Of a DNA stretch of 64,000 nt, positions 48,780 to 58,713 are shown in pieces. The stretch's first letter is position 1; every line of letters starts with the position of its first letter. Under the pieces are notes generated by a model, which saw only the letters and a program-made list of their open reading frames with translations, was not told where the DNA came from and searched no databases. Made by a program: the position numbers and the translations under genes. Source of the DNA: Caballeronia glebae (GTDB taxonomy: Bacteria > Pseudomonadota > Gammaproteobacteria > Burkholderiales > Burkholderiaceae); contig NZ_FCOJ02000003.1 of the NCBI RefSeq assembly GCF_001545035.1, forward strand, positions 62,001 to 126,000, in the 5' to 3' direction.

Positions 48780-50336
48780 ATGAAATTTCGTAACTGGTTC
48801 GCCATTGCGTTCGCACTGTTGATGACGGCCTGCGCGAGCCTTCCGCCTCAGACCGGACGCATGGACACGCACGCGCTAGCCGACACCGCGAACACGCGCC
48901 TCGGCACGACCTTCGCGGCGAGCGAAGCCGCGCATCCCGGCGACAACGCGTTCCACCTGCTACCGAACGGCATGGACGCGCTCATCGCGCGCGTGATCCT
49001 GAGCGAGGCCGCGCAGCGCACGCTCGACCTCCAGTACTACATCTGGCACGACGATCTGACGGGCCGCGAAATGGCCGCATCGGTCATGCGCGCGGCCGAT
49101 CGCGGCGTGCGCGTGCGCCTTCTGCTCGACGATCTCGGCACCAATGCCGACGATCGATTCCTGCTCGCGCTCGCTTCGCATCCGAACGTGCAGGTGCGGC
49201 TTTTCAATCCCGTGGCGAACCGCACGTTTAAGCGGCTCGGCTCCGCGGTCGAGTTCTTTCGGGTGAATCGCCGGATGCATAACAAGGCGCTCATCGCCGA
49301 TAACCAGGCCGCGATTCTCGGCGGGCGCAATATCGGCGACGAATACTTCGGCGCATCGAGCACGGTCGCATTCGGCGATCTCGACGTGCTAGTACATGGT
49401 CCTGTCGTGCGCGAGGTATCGAGTGCATTCGACATGTACTGGAACTCGGATGCGGCCTATCCGATCGAGAACCTGGTGCGACGTCAAGCCGATCCCGACG
49501 CGCTCGCCGGTTATCGCCAGAAGCTCGACACGTATTTGTTATCGGAACAGACCTCGCCTTATGTCGCGCAAGTTCGCAAGCGCTACACGAAAGTTATCGA
49601 GTCGCACGACACCGCGTTTTCGTGGGGCAAGGCGACGCTTCTGTATGACGATCCCGCGAAGATCACGCGCGCGCCCGGCGACACCGAAGGCCATTTGATG
49701 TCGCAATTCAAGGCGCTTAATCTCGATCCGGACAAGGAAATGCTGATCGTGTCGCCCTACTTCGTGCCGCGCGACGAAGGCGTGCGATGGCTGCGGTCGA
49801 TGACAGCGCGCGGCGTGCGCGTCACCGTGCTCACGAATTCACTCGCGGCCACGGATGTCGGCGCGGTGCATGCGGGCTATCAGCGCTATCGCCGTGACAT
49901 GCTCGAAGCGGGTGTGCGCCTGTACGAGCTGAAGCCCGTCGCATCGACGGACGACGACAAGAGCGCGAAGAAAACGACCTTCGGATCGTCGAAGGCGTCG
50001 CTGCATGCGAAGACCTATGTGTTCGATCGCAAGCGCATCTTCATCGGCTCGATGAATCTCGACCCGCGTTCTGTAGAGTTGAACACGGAGATCGGCGTCT
50101 ATTGCGAAAGCACGGCAGCCGCCGAGCAAGTGGCGGATGGCATCGGGACGAACATCGATCGCATCGCGTGGCGCGTCGAACTGCGCGACGACGGCAACGG
50201 CGGCACGCGCATGGTGTGGATCGACACCGACGCCAACGGCAACACGACCGTGCTCGATAGCGAGCCGGGCGTGTCCGCGTTCAAGCGCGCCGGAATCTGG
50301 ATGCTGGGCCTCTTGCCAATCGAATCGCAGCTATGA
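48780..50336 (+). CDS. Phospholipase D-family lipoprotein (cardiolipin synthase C-like)
   Basis: The 518-residue protein begins MKFRNWFAIAFALLMTACAS, a lipoprotein-like leader with Cys18. It has two HxK(x4)D catalytic motifs: the first around His167/Lys169 (MHNKALIADNQAAILGGRN) and the second around His409/Lys411 (LHAKTYVFDRKRIFIGSMN). This two-motif build matches ClsC-type phosphatidyltransferases, which form cardiolipin from other phospholipids. GAGGG precedes the ATG. It directly follows the TAXI protein gene (27-base gap), probably in one transcript. Confidence 0.9.
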   Translation: MKFRNWFAIAFALLMTACASLPPQTGRMDTHALADTANTRLGTTFAASEAAHPGDNAFHLLPNGMDALIARVILSEAAQRTLDLQYYIWHDDLTGREMAASVMRAADRGVRVRLLLDDLGTNADDRFLLALASHPNVQVRLFNPVANRTFKRLGSAVEFFRVNRRMHNKALIADNQAAILGGRNIGDEYFGASSTVAFGDLDVLVHGPVVREVSSAFDMYWNSDAAYPIENLVRRQADPDALAGYRQKLDTYLLSEQTSPYVAQVRKRYTKVIESHDTAFSWGKATLLYDDPAKITRAPGDTEGHLMSQFKALNLDPDKEMLIVSPYFVPRDEGVRWLRSMTARGVRVTVLTNSLAATDVGAVHAGYQRYRRDMLEAGVRLYELKPVASTDDDKSAKKTTFGSSKASLHAKTYVFDRKRIFIGSMNLDPRSVELNTEIGVYCESTAAAEQVADGIGTNIDRIAWRVELRDDGNGGTRMVWIDTDANGNTTVLDSEPGVSAFKRAGIWMLGLLPIESQL

Positions 50337-50350
50337 TCCGCGTGATTTTG

Positions 50351-51328
50351 TCATTTGAAACCGGACACGGCATGCGGCACATACGGCGCTTCGAGTTGCG
50401 CGATCTCCTCGGCCGTGAGATTCAGCGATAAGGCCGCGACCGCATCGGCCACATGACCGGGCTTCGATGCACCGATGATCGGCGCCGTCACCGGCGCCTT
50501 CTGCGCGACCCATGCGAGCGCCACCTGCGCACGCGGCACGCCGCGCGCCTTCGCGAGAGCAGCCACGGCTTCGACGACCGCGCGATCGGCATCGTCGGTG
50601 CGATATAGCGTGCTGCCGAACGTATCCGATTCCTGACGCGCGCTCGTCGCGTCCCATTCGCGCGTGAGACGGCCGCGCGCGAGCGGACTCCACGGCAACA
50701 TGCCAATGCCCTGATCCTTGCAAAGCGGCATCATCTCGCGCTCTTCCTCGCGATACAGCAGATTCAAATGATTCTGCATCGTCTTGAACCCGGTCCATCC
50801 GTTCGCGCGCGACGTATAGAGCGCCTTGCTGAACTGCCACGCATACATCGACGAAGCGCCGATATAACGCGCCTTGCCTGCCTTCACGACATCGTGCAGC
50901 GCTTCGAGCGTTTCTTCGATCGGGGTCGTGTAATCCCATCGATGAATCTGATAGAGATCGACGTAATCCGTGCCGAGCCGTTTCAGACTGTTATCGATCT
51001 CGTTGAAGATCGCCTTGCGCGAGAGCCCCGCGCCATTCGCGCCGGGACGCATGCGATTGAAGACCTTCGTCGCAATCACGATATCGTCGCGTTTCGTGAA
51101 ATCGCGCAGGGCGCGTCCGACGATTTCCTCTGACGTGCCATCCGAGTAAGTATTGGCGGTGTCGAAGAAATTGATGCCCGCTTCCAGTGCTTCCTTGATG
51201 AGCGGACGGCTCTGTTCTTCGTCGAGCGTCCACGGATGCGTGCCGCGATCGGGCACGCCGTAGGTCATGCAACCCAGACAGAGCCGCGACACATCGAGAC
51301 CGGTCGAGCCCAGTTTCACGTAGTCCAT
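50351..51328 (-). CDS. Aldo/keto reductase
   Basis: The 325-residue TIM-barrel oxidoreductase shows GLDVSRLCLGCMTYG, the catalytic aspartate/tyrosine region GINFFDTANTYSDGTSEEIVG, the lysine in DIVIATKVF, the histidine in VDLYQIHRWDYTTP and a C-terminal NADPH loop APIIGASKPGHVADAV. It reduces aldehydes or ketones with NADPH. AAGGAGA precedes ATG 51328. It is convergent with the phospholipase gene, 14 bases apart. Confidence 0.93.
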   Translation of the reverse strand: MDYVKLGSTGLDVSRLCLGCMTYGVPDRGTHPWTLDEEQSRPLIKEALEAGINFFDTANTYSDGTSEEIVGRALRDFTKRDDIVIATKVFNRMRPGANGAGLSRKAIFNEIDNSLKRLGTDYVDLYQIHRWDYTTPIEETLEALHDVVKAGKARYIGASSMYAWQFSKALYTSRANGWTGFKTMQNHLNLLYREEEREMMPLCKDQGIGMLPWSPLARGRLTREWDATSARQESDTFGSTLYRTDDADRAVVEAVAALAKARGVPRAQVALAWVAQKAPVTAPIIGASKPGHVADAVAALSLNLTAEEIAQLEAPYVPHAVSGFK

Positions 51329-51546
51329 CGTGCGAATCTCCTTGCAAAGCGAAAGGCGCGCGCGAAGCTTGCGCATAGCGAAGAAAGCCTAGACATTAAC
51401 GCAGTCCGACATCGCGTGCTTGTATCGCGCGGGCACGCAATCTGCAACACGGGCATCCCCACGACTTCGATGGCTGGGAAGCGGTGTCGGCGGGCGCGGA
51501 TTATCCGGAAGGAGAGTAACGAAGCACGCGCCGTGCGCGACGTTCT

Positions 51547-52443
51547 TCACAGCGCCAGCACGTTCACCGCGACATCGACGTGATGCGCGCCTCCGCCGAG
51601 AATCATCCCGCGCAACAACGATACGTCGCTGTAATCACGCCCCGTCGCCAGCGTGACATGATCGAGGTCCGCGAGCGCGTCGTTGGTTGGGTCCAGATCG
51701 ATCCATCCGCTTTGCGGACAATGCACCGACACCCACGCATGCGAAGCATCGGCGCCGATCAACCGCGCATGTCCCGGTGGCGGATCGTTGCGCAAATAAC
51801 CGCTCACGTAGCGCGCCGGCAGCCCGAGCGCGCGCAGGCAACCGATCATCACCTGCGAGAAATCCTGACACACGCCATGACGCAATTCGAACGCGCGCGA
51901 TGCGGGCGTATCGAACGCGGTGGCGGACGGCTTGTACTCGAAGTCCGCATGAATGCGATGCATCAGATCGATCGCGCCCGCAATGAGCGGCTTGCCCGGA
52001 TGGAAGCTAACCTGCGCATAAGCGCGCAGCGCATGATCGAGCGAGATGTTAGGCGACGCATAACAAAACTCGCTCTCCGGATAAAACGAACCACTCGCGC
52101 AATAGCGCAGCCGGTTCGCGACCTCTTCCCACGGCGGCGTGGCCTCGGCATCGAGCGCATCCCAGCGCGGTGTGAGTCGAACCGTGGTTTCGCTCGTCAT
52201 CGAAAGACGCTCGTGCGGCGCATCGAGCGAAAAGTACAGCACGTCATTACCGAATGCATCGACGCGGCTATGCACATAAGACGGCACCGGCTCGATCCGC
52301 TCCGTATGCGAGATCACTTGTTGCCACGGACAATGCAGCGGACGGATCGTCGCAAGATGCTGCGCGATTTCGACGGGCGTCGAGTAACGATAGGTCGTCC
52401 GATGCGTGACCGCGAGCACGGTGTCGTTCAGGCCGAGGCTCAT
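51547..52443 (-). CDS. Transglutaminase-like protein (short form)
   Basis: The 298-residue protein has a bacterial transglutaminase N-terminal beta domain (LAVTHRTTYRYSTPVEIAQHLATIRP) and a papain-like core with the Cys in HGVCQDFSQVMIGCLRALGLPARYVSGYL, His in DASHAWVSV and Asp in WIDLDPTND: a complete triad. It probably acts as an amide-bond hydrolase or transferase on a peptide. Its ATG overlaps the stop of the ATP-grasp/alpha-E gene (ATGA), so it is translated with it. It is the last gene of the first module. Confidence 0.9.
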   Translation of the reverse strand: MSLGLNDTVLAVTHRTTYRYSTPVEIAQHLATIRPLHCPWQQVISHTERIEPVPSYVHSRVDAFGNDVLYFSLDAPHERLSMTSETTVRLTPRWDALDAEATPPWEEVANRLRYCASGSFYPESEFCYASPNISLDHALRAYAQVSFHPGKPLIAGAIDLMHRIHADFEYKPSATAFDTPASRAFELRHGVCQDFSQVMIGCLRALGLPARYVSGYLRNDPPPGHARLIGADASHAWVSVHCPQSGWIDLDPTNDALADLDHVTLATGRDYSDVSLLRGMILGGGAHHVDVAVNVLAL

Positions 52444-55112
52444 GACGACACCTGCGCGGCGGGCGTATTCGCATGACTGAAATAGCGCGCACTGACTTCG
52501 TTCGATGCCGCGCCGACCGAGGCAACGAGCCTGTCGCATAGCGCCATCAACGCGTCGTGACGGCCGTCGGATCGCGTTCGGCACAGCGCGGTGAGATCCG
52601 GCAATGCATCGGCGTGTACGAGCAGATCCGCGAAACGCGTCGCTTGCATGCTGCGCGCGCCGCCCGCCGCGGCCGCGATCTCATCGAGCTTCGTGCGCAA
52701 GCGCGCGTACACGCCATAGAGTCCGCGCGGATTGGTTTGATCGACGACGATGAGATCGATCAGCGCCGGCACTTCGAGCCTTCCAGGATAGAGCGAGCGA
52801 TACGTGAGCGTGCTGTCGAAAAGTTGCAAGAGCAGATCGAAGCCCGCAGGCGATGCGAGCGCGCCGCGCTCGGCGACCACGTGCAGAATCGTGGCCATTG
52901 TCGAGACGCGTTCGATGTGCCGCCCGATGAAGAGCAGCCGCCACGCTTCATCACGCGTCATGCGATCGCCTTGCGCGCCGCTGATCGCGGACAGTTGTGT
53001 CGCGAGTTGTTCGAGCGCGCCCGCAAGCATCAGACGGTCGTAATCGCGGCCGATGCGAACCGTGCCTTCATCGGCGGTATCGCTCTGCACGAGACGCGCG
53101 AGCGCATCGCGAAAGTCGTTGCGCGACGCGAGAATCGTGCGCCAGTGGTCCGTCGAAAGCCGGTCGCGAATTTCACCGCACGCGCGCGCCTGATCCGCGA
53201 GATTGCCGCCGATGCTCGTCGCCTTGCTCGACTCCGGCAGCCCCGCGACGAGCACGCGTTCGAACGCTTGCGGCGTGCTGCGCGCGAGTGTATCGACCGA
53301 TGGAATCAGTCCGCATTGCGATGCGAGTTCCGTGAGCGTCGGAAAGAGTTCCTCGGCATTGCTGCCATCGAGCATGCCGAGCAACAGACGGCATAAGCGC
53401 ACGTTGTTTTCGGCACGCTCGCCGTAACGCCCCGCCCAGAAAAGACTCTCCGCGGCGCGGCTCGATACGATGCGATGCTTACGCAATTCGCCCGGCTTCA
53501 TCGGCGTCGGGCGCAACGACGCCGCGCCGCCGGGTTGACTCGACATCACCCATGTATCGACGCTGCTGCCGCCGAACTGCATCGACACCGTCGCGCGCTT
53601 GTCGGCCGCGAGTCGCGTGAAGCCGCCGGGCATCACGCTCCAGCTTCCGTCGATGTTCGCGATGGCGTAGGCGCGCAGCACGCACGGACGCGAACCGAGC
53701 GCGCCATCGTGAAAGCGCGGCGCCGTGGAAAACGGCAGATTCTCCTGCACCGTGAAGACATCCGGCGAGCGTTCGATGCGTTCGCGCCATGCCGCAAGCT
53801 CTTGCACGCCCGCATCGATGCCCGGCGCGCGATCGGCCTGTGCGCCGGGCCATGTCGGCGCGATGAGTGCGCTATCGAGGCGCTCGAATACTTCGCGCCG
53901 CGCGGCCTCTTCGCCGCACCACCATGTCGGCACGGTCGGCAATTCGAGTTCTTCATCCAGCAGCGCCTTCGCGATGCCCGGCAAAAACGCATTGAGCGCG
54001 GGCGATTCCGTGAAGCCCGTGCCCGGCACATTCGACACCATCACATTGCCCGCACGCATCACCTGCAATAAGCCCGGCACGCCGATGGTCGAGTCCGCGC
54101 GCAATTCGACGGGGTCGCAGAACGCATCGTCCAGACGCCGCAACACTGCATGCACGCGCGACAAGCCGGCCAGCGTCTTGAGATAGAGCTTGTCGTGGCG
54201 CACCGTGAGGTCCTTGCCTTCGACGAGCGTGACGCCCAGATAACGCGCGAGAAACACATGCTCGAAATACGTCTCGCTGAAGGGACCGGGGCTCAGCAAT
54301 GCGATATGCGGCGCATCGTTCGATGCATTGCTGCGGCCGTCTTCGTCATCGCGCATCGTCGCGCGGGCAGCTTGCGCGATCGTCGCGATGAGTTGCGAGT
54401 AAGTTGCCGCGAGACGGCTCGCACGCATTGCGCGAAACGGATCGGCGAACAGACCCACGACGATCAATCTGTTTTCGAGCGCATAGCCGAGCCCCGAAGG
54501 CACCTCCGTGCGATGCGCGATGACGGTCCACGCACCCGATGGCGCGCGCGCGAGATCGACCGCGACGATCTGCAGAAAGCGGCCGAGCGGCGGCATGAAA
54601 CCCTTCACCGCGCGCAAGTAGCCGGGATGCCCGAACACGAGCGCGCCCGGCAAAAGGCCGCGATGCAGCAAGGTCTGCGGGCCGTAGACATCGGCGACGA
54701 TCGCTTCCATGAGCCGCGCGCGTTGGGCAACGCCGCGCTCGATCAGCGCCCACTCTTCTTCATCGATGATGAGCGGCAAGAGATCGAGCGACCACGCACG
54801 CGGCTTGCCGTTATCGGCATAGACGTTATACGTGATGTCGTTGTCGCGGACTTGCTGCGCGACGGCGGCAACGCCATCGTCGAGCCGCGCGATGCCCTGC
54901 TCGCCGAGCAACTCGAAGAACTGCCGCCACGGCTCGCGCAACTGGCCCGCCGCATCGCGCAGTTCGTCCCAGTGCCCTTCGCGCGCGGGCAGCGTGCGCA
55001 ACAGCGCGAGCGCATCGATGCGCGCCGCGCCGATGTCGAACGGCAAGGTCGATTGATAGGCCAATGTCGTCTCGGTTCCTGGTTCTTTATTCGAATGATG
55101 ATTGCACGTCAA
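52440..55112 (-). CDS. Circularly permuted ATP-grasp ligase fused to an alpha-E domain
   Basis: The 890-residue protein joins a circularly permuted ATP-grasp domain to an alpha-E helical domain. The first spans roughly residues 60-490 (NVYADNGKPRAWSLDLLPLI, HRTEVPSGLGYALENRLI, GPFSETYFEHVFLARYLGVTLVEGKDL, TIGVPGLLQVMRAGNVMVSNVPGTG); the second starts at about 540 with SSRAAESLFWAGRYGERAENNVRL. The start is TTG at 55112 overlapping the upstream stop (TTGA); TTG 55061 is possible. Such ligases are predicted to form amide bonds. The same two domains are separate genes at 59.8-62.3 kb, so this is a natural fusion. Confidence 0.9.
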   Translation of the reverse strand: MTCNHHSNKEPGTETTLAYQSTLPFDIGAARIDALALLRTLPAREGHWDELRDAAGQLREPWRQFFELLGEQGIARLDDGVAAVAQQVRDNDITYNVYADNGKPRAWSLDLLPLIIDEEEWALIERGVAQRARLMEAIVADVYGPQTLLHRGLLPGALVFGHPGYLRAVKGFMPPLGRFLQIVAVDLARAPSGAWTVIAHRTEVPSGLGYALENRLIVVGLFADPFRAMRASRLAATYSQLIATIAQAARATMRDDEDGRSNASNDAPHIALLSPGPFSETYFEHVFLARYLGVTLVEGKDLTVRHDKLYLKTLAGLSRVHAVLRRLDDAFCDPVELRADSTIGVPGLLQVMRAGNVMVSNVPGTGFTESPALNAFLPGIAKALLDEELELPTVPTWWCGEEAARREVFERLDSALIAPTWPGAQADRAPGIDAGVQELAAWRERIERSPDVFTVQENLPFSTAPRFHDGALGSRPCVLRAYAIANIDGSWSVMPGGFTRLAADKRATVSMQFGGSSVDTWVMSSQPGGAASLRPTPMKPGELRKHRIVSSRAAESLFWAGRYGERAENNVRLCRLLLGMLDGSNAEELFPTLTELASQCGLIPSVDTLARSTPQAFERVLVAGLPESSKATSIGGNLADQARACGEIRDRLSTDHWRTILASRNDFRDALARLVQSDTADEGTVRIGRDYDRLMLAGALEQLATQLSAISGAQGDRMTRDEAWRLLFIGRHIERVSTMATILHVVAERGALASPAGFDLLLQLFDSTLTYRSLYPGRLEVPALIDLIVVDQTNPRGLYGVYARLRTKLDEIAAAAGGARSMQATRFADLLVHADALPDLTALCRTRSDGRHDALMALCDRLVASVGAASNEVSARYFSHANTPAAQVSS

Positions 55113-58100
55113 CGATAGCGTAGGTCGAGCGTGAACGGAAATTCGAGGCTGCGTTCGCGGCCCTTTACGTGCATCGTGCCGGGCGTGTGGCCCGTCGCGA
55201 AGAAGCGTGCACGTCTGCGGCTTTCCGCTTCATATGCGTTGACCGGGAAGGTCTGATAGTTGCGCCCTCCCGGATGCGCGACGTGATACTGGCAACCGCC
55301 GATCGCGCGTCCCGTCCATGTATCGACGATATCGAACGTAAGCGGCGCATGTACGTCGATGGTCGGATGCACCGATGCCGCCTGCCCCCACGCGCGAAAG
55401 CGCACGCCGGCGACGTATTCGCTCACGCGCCCCGTCGGTTGCAGCGGCAACGTCTCGCCGTTTACGGTGACGACATGTCGATTGCCGTTCAGTCCGAGCA
55501 CGCGCACTTCGAGACGTTCGACGGACGAATCGACAAAGCGCACCGTGCCGCCGATCGCGCCCTCTTCGCCCGTCACGTGCCACGGTTCGAGCGCATTGCG
55601 AATGGTGAGCGCGATGCCGCTCGTATCGTATGCGCCGACGAGCGGGAAGCGGAACTCGAAGTGCGGCGCGAACCAGCTTCGCTCGAATGCGAAGCCCGCA
55701 TCGCGCAATTCGCCGAGCACGTCGTCGAAGTCCATCTGCACGAAGGTGCCGAGCATGAAGCGGTCATGCAGTTCCGTGCCCCAGCGCGTGAGTCGCGCGG
55801 TATAGGGCGCTTTCCAGAAGCGCGCAACGAGCGCGCGCAACAGCAGTTGTTGCACAAGACTCATGCGCGCGTGCGGCGGCATTTCGAACCCGCGTAGTTC
55901 GAGCAGACCGAGCCGGCCGGTTGGTCCATCGGGCGAATACAGCTTGTCGATGCAAAATTCCGCACGATGCGTATTGCCCGTCACGTCGATCAGGATGTTG
56001 CGCAAGATGCGGTCGATGAGCCACGGCGGCACGGTCGCATCGTCGCGTGTGCCGAGCAGATCGAGTTGACGTTGCAATTCGGCGAATGCGATCTCCAGTT
56101 CATAGACCTGATCGTTACGCGCTTCGTCGACGCGCGGCGCCTGGCTCGTCGGACCGATGAAGAGCCCCGAAAACAACGTCGACAACGACGGATGGTTATG
56201 CCAATACGCGATCAGGCTCGCAAGCAGATCGGGGCGACGAAGGAAAGGACTGTCCGCGGGTGTCGCGCCGCCGAGCACGAAGTGATTGCCACCGCCCGTG
56301 CCGGTGTGCCGGCCGTCGAGCATGAATTTCTCCGGGCTCAGATAAGACTCGTGCGCCGCGTTGTAGAGAAACTCGGTGTGTTCGACAAGATCGTTCCAGT
56401 TCGCGGCCGGATGAATATTCACCTCGATCACGCCGGGGTCGGGCGTCACCTGCAGCATCTTGAGACGCGCGTCGCGCGGCGGCGGATAACCTTCGACGAT
56501 GACAGGAATCTGCAAATCGGAAGCCGTTGCTTCGACGGCCGCCAGAAGATCGAGATAGTCGTCGAGCGCGGTGAGCGGCGGCATAAAGACATGCATCAAC
56601 TTGTTGCCGTTGCCGAGCTTCGCGAGGGCGTCGGCTTCCGCTTTGGGACCGGCCGCGCGCGCGGGATCGCGCGCTTCCACGCACAACGCGATGCGCGCGA
56701 TCCAGCCGGCCGACTCGCCACGCTGCGGGACGCGATCCCGCGATTTACCGGGTGCTGCGGCATGGTGCTTATTCTTATTAAGCACATCGGCATTTCGCAT
56801 GCGAGATTCATTATCCAAATCCGCATATTGCATGCGTAATTCAGTCGCGGTGCGCAAGGGCGTGGACGGCGCGAACGGGTCGTGCGCGTGCTGCCACGGG
56901 TAATCGCCTTCCGACACCCACGGCAGCGAATCGAGCGGCAAGCGATAGCCTATCGATGCATCGCCCGGAACCAGGTACATGCGCTCGTCGCGGAAGAACC
57001 ACGGACCGGTCGTCCAGCGGTCCGACTGCGTCGCGGAGTCGCTTTCGCGCGCGATCGGCAGCGCGTAACCCGTGATCGACGGAAGGCCGGCATCGAACAC
57101 GCGGCGCAGGCGCGCGCGCTCCAGTTCGTCGTCGAGACGCGAGTCGAACGGATCGACGTTCACGGGCAAGCGGCGTTCGCGCCACAGGTAGTACCACGTG
57201 TCCTCGTATGCCGGTTGAATGTATTTTGAATCCAAAGACAGCTTGCCCGCGAGATGACGAATGAAGCGCGCGGCGTCATCGGCCGTGTACGACGCAGGCT
57301 GCCGCTCGTCCGCGAAGAGCGACGGGTCGTGCCAGCACGGTTCGCCGTCCGCGCGCCAGAACAGCGACAGCGCCCAGCGCGGCAATTGCTCGCCCGGATA
57401 CCACTTGCCCTGTCCGATGTGCAGGAAACCGCTCGTGCCGTACTGTGCGCGCAGCTTGTCCATCAGCGAAACGGCGTAGGCGCGTTTCGTCGGGCCGAGC
57501 GCGTCGGTGTTCCATTCCGGTTCGTCGCGATCGCGGACCGACACGTAAGTCGGCTCGCCGCCCATGGTGAGCCGCACATCCGATACGTTCAACTGCGCAT
57601 CCACCTCGCCGCCCATACGCAGCACCGCGCTCCAGTCGTCCTCGCTGTAAGGCTTCGTCACGCGTGGCGTTTCGAGCACGCGCTCGATCGACATCGTGTG
57701 GACGAATTGGACTTCGCATTTTTCCACCGCGCCCGAAACCGGCGCGGCGCTGTCCGGCTCCGGCGTGCATGCAACCGGAATGTGTCCTTCGCCCGCCAGC
57801 AAGCCGGAAGTCGGATCGAAGCCGATCCAGCCTGCACCCGGCAGGAAGACTTCGCACCACGCGTGCAGATCGGTGAAGTCCACTTCGGTCCCGCTCGGGC
57901 CATCGAGCGATTTGGTGTCCGGTGCGAGTTGCAACAGATAACCCGACACGAAACGCGCAGCCAGCCCGAGATGCCGCAGCGTTTCGACGAGCAGCCAGCC
58001 CGAATCCCGACACGAACCCGCCGCGCTTTCGAGCGTTTCCTCCGGCGTTTGCACGCCCGGCTCCATCCGGATCAGATAACGAATCTCCTGTGAGAGCCTT

Positions 58101-58549
58101 TGATTGAGTGCGACGAGAAAATCCATCGTCGCGAGCGGAGAGCGATCGATACTTTCGACGAATGCCGCAAAGCGCGGCGTTAGCTCGCGCTTGACCATGT
58201 AGGGCGCGAGATCGTGCAGCAACTCGGGCGCATAAGTGAACGGAAATTTTTCGGCGGCCGGTTCGAGAAAAAAGTCGAACGGGTTATAGACGGCCATTTC
58301 GGCGACGAGATCGACCGTCACCGTGAATTCGCGCGTTTTCTCGGGAAAAACCAGACGCGCCTGATAGTTCGCGAACGCGTCCTGCTGCCAGTTGATGAAA
58401 TGGTCCTCTGGCTCTACGCGCATGGAAAACGAAATGATCGGCGTGCGGCAATGTGGTGCGGGCCGCAAGCGAACGACTTGCGGCGACAGACCGACGAGCC
58501 GGTCATAGCGATACTGCGTGACATGGTTCAACGCGACACGAATGGACAC
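55109..58549 (-). CDS. Long transglutaminase-DUF2126 protein
   Basis: The 1146-residue protein has a transglutaminase N-domain (RVALNHVTQYRYDRLVGLSPQ), a core with Cys in ESAAGSCRDSGWLLVETLRHLG, His in FTDLHAWCEVFLPG and Asp in WIGFDPTSG, and a DUF2126 region from about residue 300 to the end (EPTYVSVRDRDEPEWNTDALG, HTGTGGGNHFVLGG, LLELRGFEMPPHARMSLVQQLLLRAL). GTG 58549 has AAGGAG six bases upstream. A roughly 25-residue linker at 572-596 is encoded by AT-rich repeat-like DNA. It is the first gene of the transglutaminase/ATP-grasp module. Confidence 0.92.
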   Translation of the reverse strand: MSIRVALNHVTQYRYDRLVGLSPQVVRLRPAPHCRTPIISFSMRVEPEDHFINWQQDAFANYQARLVFPEKTREFTVTVDLVAEMAVYNPFDFFLEPAAEKFPFTYAPELLHDLAPYMVKRELTPRFAAFVESIDRSPLATMDFLVALNQRLSQEIRYLIRMEPGVQTPEETLESAAGSCRDSGWLLVETLRHLGLAARFVSGYLLQLAPDTKSLDGPSGTEVDFTDLHAWCEVFLPGAGWIGFDPTSGLLAGEGHIPVACTPEPDSAAPVSGAVEKCEVQFVHTMSIERVLETPRVTKPYSEDDWSAVLRMGGEVDAQLNVSDVRLTMGGEPTYVSVRDRDEPEWNTDALGPTKRAYAVSLMDKLRAQYGTSGFLHIGQGKWYPGEQLPRWALSLFWRADGEPCWHDPSLFADERQPASYTADDAARFIRHLAGKLSLDSKYIQPAYEDTWYYLWRERRLPVNVDPFDSRLDDELERARLRRVFDAGLPSITGYALPIARESDSATQSDRWTTGPWFFRDERMYLVPGDASIGYRLPLDSLPWVSEGDYPWQHAHDPFAPSTPLRTATELRMQYADLDNESRMRNADVLNKNKHHAAAPGKSRDRVPQRGESAGWIARIALCVEARDPARAAGPKAEADALAKLGNGNKLMHVFMPPLTALDDYLDLLAAVEATASDLQIPVIVEGYPPPRDARLKMLQVTPDPGVIEVNIHPAANWNDLVEHTEFLYNAAHESYLSPEKFMLDGRHTGTGGGNHFVLGGATPADSPFLRRPDLLASLIAYWHNHPSLSTLFSGLFIGPTSQAPRVDEARNDQVYELEIAFAELQRQLDLLGTRDDATVPPWLIDRILRNILIDVTGNTHRAEFCIDKLYSPDGPTGRLGLLELRGFEMPPHARMSLVQQLLLRALVARFWKAPYTARLTRWGTELHDRFMLGTFVQMDFDDVLGELRDAGFAFERSWFAPHFEFRFPLVGAYDTSGIALTIRNALEPWHVTGEEGAIGGTVRFVDSSVERLEVRVLGLNGNRHVVTVNGETLPLQPTGRVSEYVAGVRFRAWGQAASVHPTIDVHAPLTFDIVDTWTGRAIGGCQYHVAHPGGRNYQTFPVNAYEAESRRRARFFATGHTPGTMHVKGRERSLEFPFTLDLRYR
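56765..56835. repeat. AT-rich palindromic element inside the DUF2126 coding region
   Basis: Within a strongly GC-rich gene this stretch carries GTGCTTA/TAAGCAC arms (56765-56785), then CATTTCGCATGCGA and TATTGCATGCGTAA. The GCATGC words match the intergenic palindromes elsewhere in the window. The frame stays open and encodes residues LRMQYADLDNESRMRNADVL and NKNKHH. Confidence 0.6.
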
Positions 58550-58713
58550 ACCGGACTCCTTTGCTCAATTGATGCTGCACACGCGGCACGCGCTGCAACG
58601 CGATCTCTGTTTGTCATGGAAAAGACGGCCTGATTACGGCACGATGTTTGCGACAGCATCGCCGACAGCGCGCACACGAAACGTCGCGCCATAACATTTC
58701 CACCGACCACACG

